This document shows, piece by piece, positions 16,201 to 25,626 of a DNA stretch of 64,000 bases (position 1 is its first letter; the number at the start of each line of letters is the position of its first letter). Source of the stretch: an uncultured Lachnospiraceae bacterium. GTDB taxonomy: Bacteria > Bacillota > Clostridia > Lachnospirales > Lachnospiraceae. Below the pieces are notes generated by a model that saw only the letters and a list, made by a program, of their open reading frames with translations, did not search any database and was not told the origin of the DNA. A program made the translations under genes and the position numbers. The stretch lies in contig CAJUEX010000013.1 in assembly GCA_910585715.1 (NCBI GenBank), positions 1 through 64,000 on the forward strand, written 5' to 3'.

Positions 16201-17214
16201 CTATTCATCCTTCAGTAATATCTTCTCTTTGATTTTTTCGTTAATTTCCTGTTCCTTAAAGGTAATGCACTGTAAAATGGAATTTTTGATTTCTATGGAT
16301 TTTGAACTTCCATGGGTCTTCACCACCAGACCGTTCAGCCCAAGCAAGGGCGCTCCTCCATACTGCTCTAAATCAAAATCCTTTAAGGTTTCCTTTAATG
16401 CCGGCTTTACCAAAAGCGCTCCTATCTTGCTGCGTAAGGAAGTCATCATGCCTGCCTTCACCTTTTTGATAAGAGTGCCTCCCACCCCTTCATACAGCTT
16501 CAAAATCACATTTCCCACAAATGCCTCGCATACGATTACATCGGCAAGCCCTGCAGGAATATCCCTTGCTTCAATGCTTCCGATAAAGTTGATTTCGGGA
16601 CAGTTTTTCAACATGGGGAAGGTTTCCTTAACAAGGGCATTTCCCTTTTCCTCCTCTGCACCAATGTTCACAATGGCAACCTTTGGATTCTTTACGTTCA
16701 TCACATGCTCCATATACACAGAACCCATTTTGGCAAACTGGAGAAGGTGGGAGGGCCTTGCATCCACATTGGCTCCGCAGTCAATCAAAAGGGAAGCTCC
16801 TTTTTCCGTTGGAATAAGGGGGGCCAAAGGCGCTCTTTCAATTCCTTTAATCCTGCCTACCAGTACCTGTCCGCCCACTAAATTGGCGCCGGTGCTTCCT
16901 GCCGACACATAGGCATCGCAGGTGCCCGCCTTTACCATTCCCATTGCTCTTACAATAGAAGAATCCTTTTTCTTCCGGATTGCATTTACGGGAGGCTCGG
17001 CAGTTTCAATAATCTCTGTGGCATTTACGATTTCAAGCCTGTCTTTATCGTAAGTAAATTCAGCCAGATGCTTTTTTAACAGTTCTTCCTGCCCCACTAA
17101 AAACACCTTTACTCTTTCATTTTCATTCAGGGCTTCCACAGCCCCTTTTATTATCTCAGCAGGCGCATTATCCCCGCCCATTGCATCCACTGCAACATTT
17201 ACTAATCCTGACAT
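16201..17214 (-). CDS. plsX: Phosphate acyltransferase PlsX
   Basis: 337 aa. It makes acyl-phosphate from acyl-ACP for the PlsY step of phospholipid synthesis. Family motifs: VAVDAMGGDNAPAEIIKGA at the N-terminus, YVSAGSTGANL, LIDCGANVDARP, VVCEAFVGNVILKLYEG and the C-terminal HGSS. First gene of plsX-acpP-rnc-smc-ftsY. The usual upstream rpmF and DUF177 genes are absent; a small ORF and a broken HipA-like gene are there instead. Confidence 0.97.
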   Translation of the reverse strand: MSGLVNVAVDAMGGDNAPAEIIKGAVEALNENERVKVFLVGQEELLKKHLAEFTYDKDRLEIVNATEIIETAEPPVNAIRKKKDSSIVRAMGMVKAGTCDAYVSAGSTGANLVGGQVLVGRIKGIERAPLAPLIPTEKGASLLIDCGANVDARPSHLLQFAKMGSVYMEHVMNVKNPKVAIVNIGAEEEKGNALVKETFPMLKNCPEINFIGSIEARDIPAGLADVIVCEAFVGNVILKLYEGVGGTLIKKVKAGMMTSLRSKIGALLVKPALKETLKDFDLEQYGGAPLLGLNGLVVKTHGSSKSIEIKNSILQCITFKEQEINEKIKEKILLKDE

Positions 17215-17279
17215 ATGTGTATTCTCCTGTTTTCTGTAAAAAGACCTTCATTTAAATATACTAAAACAGGCGGAAAAAA

Positions 17280-17381
17280 TCAAGGTGTTTCCTGCGGAAA
17301 TCCATTTTCATGAAATTCTTTAGACAGATAATGCCTGAATCTATTTGTGACTACTTCCTCAAAAGTCTCATAAGACATCAT
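17280..17381 (-). CDS. 33-aa ORF, possible DUF5688-like remnant
   Basis: ATG at 17381 with a strong AAGGAGG (17391-17397) 9 nt upstream. The product starts MMSYETFEEVV and ends ENGFPQETP. The opening resembles the N-terminus of DUF5688 proteins common in Lachnospiraceae, which are far longer, so this is probably a degraded copy or a very short peptide. Confidence 0.3.
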   Translation of the reverse strand: MMSYETFEEVVTNRFRHYLSKEFHENGFPQETP

Positions 17382-17408
17382 AAAATTTTTCCTCCTTCCG
17401 GGCATAAG

Positions 17409-17436
17409 AAAAAGCTGAGGATTTCTCCTCGGCTTT
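17409..17436 (-). terminator. Terminator after the HipA-like gene
   Basis: The stem AAAGCCGAGGA / TCCTCAGCTTT with a GAAA loop is followed on the minus strand by TTTCTT, 20 nt after the stop at 17457. Confidence 0.7.
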
Positions 17437-17456
17437 CCATGTGTCCTGTTTTTATT

Positions 17457-18349
17457 TTATGCAATTCCATATTTCCTGAAAATAAGGTTGAGTTCCTCCC
17501 TGCTGATTTTCCCTGGAAGGTAATATGCTTTCACGCTTGCCTCCACTGCCTCAAACAGCAGGTCAAACTGAATCCAGTCCTCCGCATCGTAATACTCCTG
17601 CAGCTCCTTAAAATCACTCTGCAAGCCAGCCGGAAGGCTGTCGGGCAGGGCGATTGTTTTATCATTATACATGCTGTCTGCCCCTTTCTTTTCGTTCCTG
17701 TATTTCCCCGGCTTCACCAGCTTTCTTTCATCAGACAGAACCTCCAGCATCTTTTCCTCGTCCCATTTGCAATTCAGGCAGTTGCCGTTGTCATAGACAG
17801 GGGCAATACGCTTGCTGCCGTCCATGCCTAAAACAATCCCCCAGTTACTATTGTTTCTGTCCGGGTTTCCAAGCAGGGCATCCACCACGAACATATCCCA
17901 GAAGTGCTCCCTGATACCCTGCACATCAGTTAAGAACGGATGCTCCTGTATCGTCATCAGGATTTCGTACAGGTCAACACCTATGCCGTTTGTCTCATTC
18001 CCATCAGAATCCAGAAAATACGGCTCAAATGTTACCTTAATTTTGTCAAACTCATACAGCTTCTCTCCGTCCTCTAAAAAATCTCCACAAGCAACAACGA
18101 TTTTTCCTTTCTTTCACCAAGCATGGTTTCATGCACCTGAAAACCGAGCATTCGGTAAACTTGCGAACCGATGTATTCACATACCGGACTGTTGTAGTAA
18201 CTGAGCCGGATATTTTTCATTCCCTGTTCCCTTAGATTTCCCGGAAATTTCAGTATATAATCCCTTCCGTTATAGGAAATGCCCATTTTTCTTCCGGCAG
18301 TTCCCCCATACATTCTCTGGTACTGTTCATATCCGTTAAAGTCTGCCAT
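17457..18349 (-). pseudogene. HipA-like (CtkA-type) kinase, frameshifted
   Basis: Two fragments in adjacent frames make one protein of about 297 aa. The first (18349 down to 18074) contains GGTAGRKMGISYNGRDYILKFP, the nucleotide-binding start; the second (ends 17457) contains the HipA catalytic signature DALLGNPDRNNSNWGIV and the metal-binding segment APVYDNGNCL. Inserting one A at the A5 tract near 18097-18101 joins them as GERKEKIVVACGDFLEDGEK and fills the gap. HipA kinases phosphorylate proteins such as GltX and are usually paired with a HipB or HipS partner; none is next to it. It could be a real pseudogene or a base-call error. Confidence 0.75.
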
Positions 18350-18403
18350 TTTTTTCTCTTTCTATCTGAAATCTTTCTAAAAGAAATTTCATATCCTTTA
18401 AAA

Positions 18404-19186
18404 TCAACCTTCTATATGAAATATTCTTTCCGTATTTTTCCTTGCATTTTCCATCAATACATCCTCTGATACTTTCATATATTTTGCCAGTTCCCTCACA
18501 ACATACTTAATATTCTGCGGCACATTGGTCCTGTCAAGCCCCGGAACGTTCTTAGGCGTTAAATACGGCGCATCCGTCTCCACCAGAATCCGGTCCAGAG
18601 GAATGATATGCACCGCCTCCCGCAATTCCTTCCCCCGGCGGTCGTCACAAATCCATCCGGTAATTCCTATGGAAAATCCCATGGAAAGATATTTGTCCAG
18701 ATTTTTCATATCTCCTGTGAAACAATGCACAACCGAGTTCCTGCATAAATCCGGATGCTTTTTGAATCTTTTTATAAAATCATCGGCTGCGCTACGCTCA
18801 TGAAGGAACAACGGCATATTCAGTTTCTCGGCAAGCACAATATGTTTTTCCAGACATCTTATCTGATTTTCCTTCGCGGAAAACATCCTGTCATAATCCA
18901 GCCCACATTCCCCTATGGCAACTATTTTCTTATTTTCCGATACAATCTGCTCTATAAGCTTAAAATCCTCCTGCTTTGCACGGTCCGCATTATGAGGATG
19001 GATTCCTGCTGTGCCAAAAGCCTCATGGGTCTTTACAAAATCATTGATTCTCTTATTCTCCTTCATATCTGTTCCGGTGAGAATACAGCATACTCCATCA
19101 TCACCTGCCTCACTGATAATCCTTTCAGGCTCCGGAAACTGTTTACAAAAAAGATTCAAACCTATATCATAATATTTTACCTGCAT
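18404..19186 (-). CDS. TatD-family metal-dependent hydrolase
   Basis: 260 aa from the ATG at 19186, chosen over 19228 because AGGAG precedes it. It is an amidohydrolase-fold TIM barrel with metal ligands in GIHPHNAD, GECGLDYDR, LFLHER, VHCFTGD and ETDAPYLTP. TatD proteins are 3'-5' DNA exonucleases or D-aminoacyl-tRNA deacylases. The N-terminal motif is DIGLNLF rather than the usual H-x-H (DTHAHL), so the first metal pair is missing and this belongs to a divergent subgroup. It is a standalone gene upstream of the HipA-like locus. Confidence 0.85.
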   Translation of the reverse strand: MQVKYYDIGLNLFCKQFPEPERIISEAGDDGVCCILTGTDMKENKRINDFVKTHEAFGTAGIHPHNADRAKQEDFKLIEQIVSENKKIVAIGECGLDYDRMFSAKENQIRCLEKHIVLAEKLNMPLFLHERSAADDFIKRFKKHPDLCRNSVVHCFTGDMKNLDKYLSMGFSIGITGWICDDRRGKELREAVHIIPLDRILVETDAPYLTPKNVPGLDRTNVPQNIKYVVRELAKYMKVSEDVLMENARKNTERIFHIEG

Positions 19187-19248
19187 ATCATTTTTCTCCT
19201 GTTTCTTAATACACAATACTAAAATCAAGTCTTAATATACATTCCATA

Positions 19249-20178
19249 TTACACGATTACAATACATACCTCATGAATGATTATTCTTTTATCCTTTTTC
19301 CTTATTACATCCATTATGGTTTTTCTAATCTGGTTACAAACCATATCTTCCTCATTGTGATAAAACCTGTTATGTACATAGCTCTCATACTCCAAAAGCT
19401 CTAATCCGAAACTGTAACTATCGTATTTTTTTCTTGATGTCATATGGACTTCAACAAATACCGTCTTCAATTCAACAGGTCTGTCTATATAGTTAAAATA
19501 AGAAGGACTGAATATCATATATGACTTAGAACTAACCATGCATAAATCCATTCTCTCCGAAATCGCATTTCGTAACTCGTCTCTGGTTAAATATGCAATA
19601 TCCTTTATGGAATACTTTAAAAGCTTATCCAGCGGAGTATTGTCCAGTTTCCCCGACCTCGCCTTGTATAAAATCTTTTCCCGCTCTTCGTCTTTTTCTT
19701 TTTCTATATTCACCTTTTGCTTTTTATAAAAATACTGAGGGTATACCCTGCCCTTATAAACATATACATTGCACAGTTGCTGCGCATTGACATACTCAAA
19801 AGGACATTTTCCATAATCACCGAATTCTGCAAAATATGCTTTCCTGTCGATATGATAACATACCTTTATTCTATATACTATTTTAGAAGAATATGGTCCG
19901 CATACCTTTTTTTCCTTTGTATATATGGATACTACCTTTCCTTTATATTCTTTCCCTCTGGCTATAGCCTTTTTCCTCTTATGCTCCTTCGGATACCATA
20001 TACAGAAAACAATTGCTTCCAACATACAAAAACCGGCAAAGCTATATGCTATATTGTCTAAAAAAGCCTTATTAATCCCATAAACATATATACAGGTTAA
20101 TAGAATCCATATTTCCAATACTGCAATCACAACATGCAGATATCTTATCTCTTCAAATCTATTATATAGTCTTTTCAT
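19249..20178 (-). CDS. Hypothetical membrane protein
   Basis: 309 aa. Two membrane helices at about 15-35 and 42-62 are followed by a basic, soluble region of about 240 residues rich in Lys and Tyr. That region includes a compact beta-like segment (KGKVVSIYTKEKKVCGPYSSK) and a charged helix (KQKVNIEKEKDEEREK). I recognise no family. AGGGGA precedes the ATG. It lies between the exporter genes and tatD with gaps of 59 and 62 nt and could be co-transcribed with them. Confidence 0.7.
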   Translation of the reverse strand: MKRLYNRFEEIRYLHVVIAVLEIWILLTCIYVYGINKAFLDNIAYSFAGFCMLEAIVFCIWYPKEHKRKKAIARGKEYKGKVVSIYTKEKKVCGPYSSKIVYRIKVCYHIDRKAYFAEFGDYGKCPFEYVNAQQLCNVYVYKGRVYPQYFYKKQKVNIEKEKDEEREKILYKARSGKLDNTPLDKLLKYSIKDIAYLTRDELRNAISERMDLCMVSSKSYMIFSPSYFNYIDRPVELKTVFVEVHMTSRKKYDSYSFGLELLEYESYVHNRFYHNEEDMVCNQIRKTIMDVIRKKDKRIIIHEVCIVIV

Positions 20179-20237
20179 ATAGTCCCCTGATTCATAATCC
20201 CCTAATTTATAAGACTACTATACCTTTTATCCCACCA

Positions 20238-22250
20238 TTACTCTTTTTTCCTGCTAATCCAGACTCCCAGCCCGAGAAAAGCTGCTCCCACAACAACCAT
20301 CCCCGCAAATACCAACACCTGTGAACCCCCAAAATTCAGATTCATCAAGGCAGGGAATCTATCCTCAAGCTGTTCCTGATACTTACTGACAAATAGAGAA
20401 ACAAAATTATTTGCAAAATGCATAAGCATAGCCGGAAAGATACTGCCGGTCCGATATACTAAAACAGCCAGCAGACATCCCAAAAAGGCGGTAGGAATCA
20501 GCTTTACAAGGCTGAAATGATAGCATCCGAAAATAAACCCTGTCATAAGCACTGCTGCAGCCGGCTTTGTTTTCACTTTCATAATGCCAAATGTAAAGCC
20601 CCGGAACATAAGCTCCTCCCCAATGGCAGGCAATACCGCCATAACAATCACCACAGCCGGGAACGGCGCCTGCAAAAGAACATCGAACTGCTTCTGAAGG
20701 CTTTCACTGCTGTCCTTTAAAAACATGGATAACACACTGCTCAACACCAGGTTCAGACAGAAGCCCCCCACAAAAAAGCAAAGCGCGGACAACACCCCCT
20801 TCACCCCGGGAGCCTTTAAAGAAAACAGCTTTTTAAAATCCGTTTTCACATACCAGCCATAGCCAACCGGAAGAAGCAATATCAACAACTGTTGTACGAA
20901 AACCCCTGCAAAGCCCAGCTTTACGGTGGCAAAAGAACCTACATAAAATATTCCCAGAATTAAAATACACAAAAGCAGCAGCAAATCCCCGTAGCCCGGC
21001 AGCTGTCCCTGTTTCATCTCGCTTCTTTTATGGAAAATCTTCACACTTGTAAAGCCTTCTGCAAATAGAACGGATTCGCTGTTATAAATTCTGCCAAGCA
21101 CCATAACGGTAAGCAGGCTGTATGCCACATTGCAGAAAAGAACCACTGCAAAAAGCCCATAGTTGTACTGAAAGCTGAACAAATCTTTAATCAGCAAAGT
21201 AACATTGATAACCGGAACCGCCGCCGTTGCAGCCGTCAGTTTTAAATCCGGCAGCATTCCCGCATAGCTGGAAAACATAAATACCAACAATACCGGCGTA
21301 ATATAATTGTTTGCTTCCTTGAAGCTTTTTGCAAAAATGCAGACACACATGCAGACAGCCGTTACAAGCAGTGCAAATACAAGCATAATGACAATGGAAA
21401 ATAAAGTAGCAGGCACAAAGGTTGCAAAATCAAAAGACAGATTCTGCACGCTCTCCGCAAAAAAAACAAACATAAACCCGAATGCCGCCATCATGGAAAG
21501 AATATTTAAAAAAGCCGAGGTACAGGCGATAACGGATACTGCTAAAAATTTACTCATAATCAGTTCAAAATTTGTAACAGGCAGAGTGAGAAGCGTTTCT
21601 AACGTTCCTCTTTCCCGTTCTCCTGCCGTCACATCGATTGCCGGATACATAGCTCCTAAACAAATGCTTGTAATCATCAAAAAGGGAATGATGGAGCCAA
21701 GCATGCTGCCCATGCTTTCTTCTTTGGATGACATGTCTGTTTTTTCATAGTTAATGGGATAAAGCACTACATTCTCGTCCAGTCCCGAATCCTCTACCGC
21801 TTCCTTCCTAAGCTCCTCCCTGAAAAGCTCCAGACCGTCATAAAGCACATCTGCCGCTGTGACAGAATCCGTTTCCGCAGATAAATAATGAATGGAATAA
21901 AAAACCCTTCCTTCCTTTTCTTCTGCTGTCACATAAGCATTAAGCTCTTTTTCCACAAGGGCATTTTCAGGGTTCTCGGACTCAACTATTTTCAGCTTAT
22001 AAGACAATTCCTCCTCGTGCTCCTTCAGCACATCCTGAATCCTCTCTGCCTCTTCCACCTGATAAAAGGCTGCCTTATAAATCTTTTCCTCCTGGTCTGA
22101 CATCACGGCGCTTGTAATCAGAGTCATAGCCACGATAAGCAAAGGATATAGCAAAAGAGGAACAAGCACCATCATAATCAATGTTTTTTTGTCCCGGAAG
22201 ATATCCGTCAGTTCCCGCTTAAAAAGCGATTTTATTCTTTTCGTACTCAT
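20238..22250 (-). CDS. NatB-like ABC permease fused to CPBP protease domain
   Basis: 670 aa. Residues 1-400 form an ABC-2 permease of the NatB/YhaP type: a first helix after FKRELTDIFRDKKTLIMM, a large extracytoplasmic loop (60-180), then GERERGTLETLLTLPV and five more helices. Residues about 420-640 form a second membrane block with CPBP motifs IGEELMFRG, FGCYHFSL and HFANNF. The fusion implies that a protease-like domain works with, or regulates, the exporter. It overlaps the ATPase gene by 4 nt (ATGA). NatAB exports sodium; the substrate here is not proven. Confidence 0.88.
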   Translation of the reverse strand: MSTKRIKSLFKRELTDIFRDKKTLIMMVLVPLLLYPLLIVAMTLITSAVMSDQEEKIYKAAFYQVEEAERIQDVLKEHEEELSYKLKIVESENPENALVEKELNAYVTAEEKEGRVFYSIHYLSAETDSVTAADVLYDGLELFREELRKEAVEDSGLDENVVLYPINYEKTDMSSKEESMGSMLGSIIPFLMITSICLGAMYPAIDVTAGERERGTLETLLTLPVTNFELIMSKFLAVSVIACTSAFLNILSMMAAFGFMFVFFAESVQNLSFDFATFVPATLFSIVIMLVFALLVTAVCMCVCIFAKSFKEANNYITPVLLVFMFSSYAGMLPDLKLTAATAAVPVINVTLLIKDLFSFQYNYGLFAVVLFCNVAYSLLTVMVLGRIYNSESVLFAEGFTSVKIFHKRSEMKQGQLPGYGDLLLLLCILILGIFYVGSFATVKLGFAGVFVQQLLILLLPVGYGWYVKTDFKKLFSLKAPGVKGVLSALCFFVGGFCLNLVLSSVLSMFLKDSSESLQKQFDVLLQAPFPAVVIVMAVLPAIGEELMFRGFTFGIMKVKTKPAAAVLMTGFIFGCYHFSLVKLIPTAFLGCLLAVLVYRTGSIFPAMLMHFANNFVSLFVSKYQEQLEDRFPALMNLNFGGSQVLVFAGMVVVGAAFLGLGVWISRKKE

Positions 22251-23047
22251 GCTTCGTCCGCTCCTTCCATGATGACATGAAATGCATCCCTTAGATTTTC
22301 TGTTTTCGTCTCTTCCATAATTTTTGCAGGAGTCCCCTCCTTTAAAACCCCGCCCTTATAAATCATTAAGATGCGGTCACACAAAAACTGTGCTTCTTCT
22401 AAATAATGGGTGGAATACAATACAGTCTTTCCAAGCTTTTTCTGCTCCTTCATAAAATTTACAATAGCATCCGCTGACAAAATATCCAGTCCCAAAGTGG
22501 GCTCATCAAATATATAAATATCAGGGTCGTGAATGAGACATCTGGCAATGGAAGCACGCTGGGTCTGCCCGGTAGACAGTTTTTCAATCCGGTTATCACC
22601 AAAATCCTTCATATCAAGCACCTTAAAAATCTCTTCAATCCGCTTTTCACATTCCTCTTTGGAAAGGTTATAAATATCGCCCAGCATCTTAAGCATTTCT
22701 CTTGTGCTAAGCCTGTGGTAAAGCTTTGTGTTGCCGGATAAATAGCCGATATTCTTTTTCATCTCCACCGGCTCTTCAATCAGGCCTCCCTGTGCATCCC
22801 CCATGACCACCCTTCCGTCAGTAGGCTCCATCAGTGTGCCTAACATGCGAAGCAGCGTAGTCTTTCCTGCCCCATTTGGTCCTAAAATACCTAAAATCTC
22901 TCCTGAGCCCACTTCTAAAGAAATATCCTTTACCGCATAAAATTCTTCCTTTACCGATTTCTTTTTCAAGCCTTTTCCTTTTTTATCCTTCTCCTCTTCC
23001 AGCTTTGTCCGTATGAACACTTTGCTTAAATGCTCCGCCTTCAGCAT
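22247..23047 (-). CDS. NatA-like ABC transporter ATP-binding protein
   Basis: 266 aa ATPase: Walker A LGPNGAGKTTLLRMLG, Q-loop NIGYLSGNTKLY, signature LSTGQTQRASIARCL, Walker B DIYIFDEPTLGLD and the switch histidine in YSTHYLEEA. A lysine-rich insertion (LEEEKDKKGKGLKKKSVKEEF) precedes the core, as in some NatA proteins. It is coupled to the permease-protease gene downstream through an ATGA overlap. Probable role: energising export of cations or a small toxic compound. Confidence 0.9.
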   Translation of the reverse strand: MLKAEHLSKVFIRTKLEEEKDKKGKGLKKKSVKEEFYAVKDISLEVGSGEILGILGPNGAGKTTLLRMLGTLMEPTDGRVVMGDAQGGLIEEPVEMKKNIGYLSGNTKLYHRLSTREMLKMLGDIYNLSKEECEKRIEEIFKVLDMKDFGDNRIEKLSTGQTQRASIARCLIHDPDIYIFDEPTLGLDILSADAIVNFMKEQKKLGKTVLYSTHYLEEAQFLCDRILMIYKGGVLKEGTPAKIMEETKTENLRDAFHVIMEGADEA

Positions 23048-23134
23048 ATCCTTTCCTCCGTTTCACCTATAATTACAAGTTGTAAAATTGCCGTTTGTTC
23101 CCACCGACAGCCAGGTAGGCAGCCATGCCTGCTT

Positions 23135-23896
23135 TTATTCATTTTTTGCCTTCCACTTTTCATATAAATCCGGTCTTCTTTCCTTCGTGCGCTTTATTGA
23201 CTGTTCCCGCCTCCAGTTTTCAATATTGGCATGGTGTCCTGAAAGCAGCACCTGCGGCACTTTTTTCCCCTGCCACTCTTCCGGCCTGGAATACTGGGGA
23301 TATTCCAAAAGGTCCTCATGAAAAGACTCAAACTCTGCTGATACGTCATTATTCAAGACTTCCGGCACCAAACGGGAAATGGCATCAATCATCACCATTG
23401 CCGGAAGCTCTCCTCCGGTAAGCACATAATCGCCAATGGAAACATAATCCGTTACGATTTCCTCCAGAACCCTTTCATCTATTCCTTCATAATGCCCGCA
23501 CAAAAAAATCAGGTCCTCCTCCTTTGCCAGCTCCTTTGCCATATTCTGGTTAAATACAGCCCCCTGAGGCGTCAGATAAATTACCCTTGGCTTACCAGAC
23601 TTATTAGCATTGGCTAACTCATCTTCCTGTCCTTCTTGCGCTTTTTCATTGTCCGGTCCGGCAATCCTTTCCTCCACAGCCTTATAAGCGTCATAGACAG
23701 GCTGTGCCTGCATGAGCATTCCGGCACCGCCCCCATATGGATAATCATCCACCTTTTTATGCTTATTTTTCGTATAATCCCGGATATTTACCGCTTCAAT
23801 CTCTATAAGCCCCTGCTCGCATGCCCTTCCCAATATGCTTGTATGAAGTCCCTGCAGGACCATTTCCGGAAATAATGTCAACACATGAAATCTCAT
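23135..23896 (-). CDS. trmD: tRNA (guanine-N1)-methyltransferase TrmD
   Basis: 253 aa. It methylates G37 of tRNAs that read CNN codons, preventing +1 frameshifts. It has MRFHVLTLFPEMV, the SAM trefoil-knot motifs YLTPQGAVFNQ, LCGHYEGIDERV and SIGDYVLTGGELPAMV, and the C-terminal basic segment (SIKRTKERRPDLYEKW). A charged insertion (about 80-105, rich in Glu, Gln and Asn) precedes the knot. It overlaps rimM by 4 nt. rplS, the usual next gene, does not follow. Confidence 0.97.
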   Translation of the reverse strand: MRFHVLTLFPEMVLQGLHTSILGRACEQGLIEIEAVNIRDYTKNKHKKVDDYPYGGGAGMLMQAQPVYDAYKAVEERIAGPDNEKAQEGQEDELANANKSGKPRVIYLTPQGAVFNQNMAKELAKEEDLIFLCGHYEGIDERVLEEIVTDYVSIGDYVLTGGELPAMVMIDAISRLVPEVLNNDVSAEFESFHEDLLEYPQYSRPEEWQGKKVPQVLLSGHHANIENWRREQSIKRTKERRPDLYEKWKAKNE

Positions 23897-24399
23897 AGCA
23901 GCCCTTCCATCATACGGACTTTAACAAAGCCCTCTTTTACATTTACTTCTAAAATGCACTGTTTAATTGCCGGAATCAACACTTCCTTTTCTTCCGCCAT
24001 TTTTACCACATATACATCATTCGCCCCGGTCTCCATCACATCCTCCAACATGCCAATGGGGTTTCCTTCCTCGTCGATTACCGAAAGCCCAATCAAATCC
24101 GCAATGAAGTATTCATCCATCCCAAGCTTTACCGCATTCTCTCTGGTTACAAAAAGCTCTTTCCTTCTATATTTTTCTATTTGATTTATATCATCAATGC
24201 CCTTGAATTTCAGTATCACAAACTGCTTGAAGAATTTTACGCCTTCCACCTCAAGGTTCAATTGCTCTTTTCCCGTTTCCAAAATAAGCTGTATTCCCTT
24301 CTTAAACCGCTTCACATCATCCGTAGTGGGAAACACCTTCACTTCTCCCTTAATCCCATGAGTGGATGTAATCACGCCCACCTTAAATAAACCATCCAT
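23893..24399 (-). CDS. rimM: Ribosome maturation factor RimM
   Basis: 168 aa 16S rRNA processing factor that assists assembly of the 30S head near S19. The N-terminal barrel (KVGVITSTHGIKGEVKVFPTTDD) and C-terminal PRC-barrel (YFIADLIGLSVIDEEGNPIGM) are both present. Translationally coupled to trmD by a 4-nt overlap. Confidence 0.96.
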   Translation of the reverse strand: MDGLFKVGVITSTHGIKGEVKVFPTTDDVKRFKKGIQLILETGKEQLNLEVEGVKFFKQFVILKFKGIDDINQIEKYRRKELFVTRENAVKLGMDEYFIADLIGLSVIDEEGNPIGMLEDVMETGANDVYVVKMAEEKEVLIPAIKQCILEVNVKEGFVKVRMMEGLL

Positions 24400-24510
24400 T
24401 TCCTTTCCTCCTGCATTTATTCATCATATCATAAACGCCTCCCATATGAAAGCTATATCATCTTTAAGTTTCTCAATTCGTAACAGTTCAAATCGCGATT
24501 TACCGTTATA

Positions 24511-25239
24511 TTAATTTATTATACATATAATCGGAATAAGGAGCCAGCCAGCTGCTTCAAAAAATACTGCAAACCAATAAATGAACCGATGCAGTATTGC
24601 TCTGCTGCTGCAAACGGCGGAGCCTGTTACATGTCCCAATATAATCATAATGCAATTTGGCATCAGATTATGCTCTAAGTAATGTTTCTCATACATTACA
24701 TAAGCGATTGGCAGGAACAGAGCTGCCACCAGCACTAAAGCCTTATATAGTTGATACATCTTTTGTTTTATTGATAAAGGTTCCTTCATAATATCAATTG
24801 CAATATCCGCTATCACAATATCTGATTTTTTTTGTGTCCTTATATGTAGAATCAATGCAGGTTTTCCCTTTGGCGGCATTGTAGAGATGATGTAACCTTT
24901 TCCCTGATGCACCAGACGGTAACTCAATTGTATGGCTGAAGTTCCAATACGATCAATTGTTTCAACTTCATAGCTTCCAGCAGGTATATGCAGAATCTGA
25001 TTTGTCAACCGGTTACGCGTACAAATTATCCATATCAGAAAACAGAAACAGATAGCTGAAAGGAATCCTAATAAAATACCAAGAGATGCTTCTATCCCCC
25101 ATAAAGCTATAGCTGACAGGCAGAATCCGATAGTAAGAAGCACTAACATCAAATACCTCCTGATAGGAATCAGCCGCTCTGCCTTAACTGCAATGCAGGC
25201 AAAACCCAGAACAATTAATTCATACCCGATAATTCCCAT
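24511..25239 (-). CDS. Hypothetical six-helix membrane protein
   Basis: 242 aa. Three N-terminal membrane helices (3-18, 30-50, 55-75), a soluble domain of about 80 residues (SYEVETIDRIGTSAIQLSYR...KGKPALILHIRTQ), then three helices (about 165-240). I recognise no family. It lies between khpA and rimM, which are normally adjacent, and a terminator precedes it, so it is an insertion into the ribosome-maturation cluster. GTAACAGTTCA, a fragment of the palindromic repeat family, follows its stop at about 24480-24490. Confidence 0.7.
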   Translation of the reverse strand: MGIIGYELIVLGFACIAVKAERLIPIRRYLMLVLLTIGFCLSAIALWGIEASLGILLGFLSAICFCFLIWIICTRNRLTNQILHIPAGSYEVETIDRIGTSAIQLSYRLVHQGKGYIISTMPPKGKPALILHIRTQKKSDIVIADIAIDIMKEPLSIKQKMYQLYKALVLVAALFLPIAYVMYEKHYLEHNLMPNCIMIILGHVTGSAVCSSRAILHRFIYWFAVFFEAAGWLLIPIICIIN

Positions 25240-25322
25240 TTTTTATTCCTTTCTTATATTTCGCAATTTAATTTTCTTTGGTTTTCCTTTTTTCATACAC
25301 AGTGCCAAAACTATCTCCCCAG

Positions 25323-25348
25323 AAAAAAAGGGTGCCCCTCAGGCACCC
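25323..25348 (-). terminator. Strong terminator after khpA
   Basis: The GGGTGCC/GGCACCC stem with a 5-nt loop is followed on the minus strand by seven T residues. It ends the ylxM-ffh-rpsP-khpA transcript. Confidence 0.9.
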
Positions 25349-25354
25349 ATCCAC

Positions 25355-25582
25355 TTAGATGATTTCCACATCCACTTTTTGATTTTCTCCAAAAGAAGCT
25401 GCCTTTACAACAGAGCGAATCGCCTTTGCAATTCTTCCCTGCTTGCCGATAACTTTTCCCATATCAGCCTGAGCCACATGAAGCTCTAAAATCAGGGACT
25501 TTCCTTCTTTTTTCTCAGTTACCACAACTTCCTCCGGATTGTCAACAAGTGCTTTTGCAATCACCTCAACCAATTCCTTCAT
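25355..25582 (-). CDS. khpA: KH-domain RNA-binding protein KhpA
   Basis: 75 aa from the ATG at 25582, which GGAGG precedes; the longer frame to 25609 has no ribosome site. It is a single KH domain with the GxxG-type loop VIGKQGRIAKAIR. KhpA pairs with KhpB/Jag and binds RNA broadly in Firmicutes. Normal position between rpsP and the rimM-trmD block. Confidence 0.93.
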   Translation of the reverse strand: MKELVEVIAKALVDNPEEVVVTEKKEGKSLILELHVAQADMGKVIGKQGRIAKAIRSVVKAASFGENQKVDVEII

Positions 25583-25626
25583 AGTACACCTCCAAAAGTG
25601 CAATGACAAGTTTTTAGATTCCGCAA

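Noticed and set aside
16187..16912. 241-aa plus-strand ORF
   Set aside because: It is antisense to plsX, which is unmistakable.
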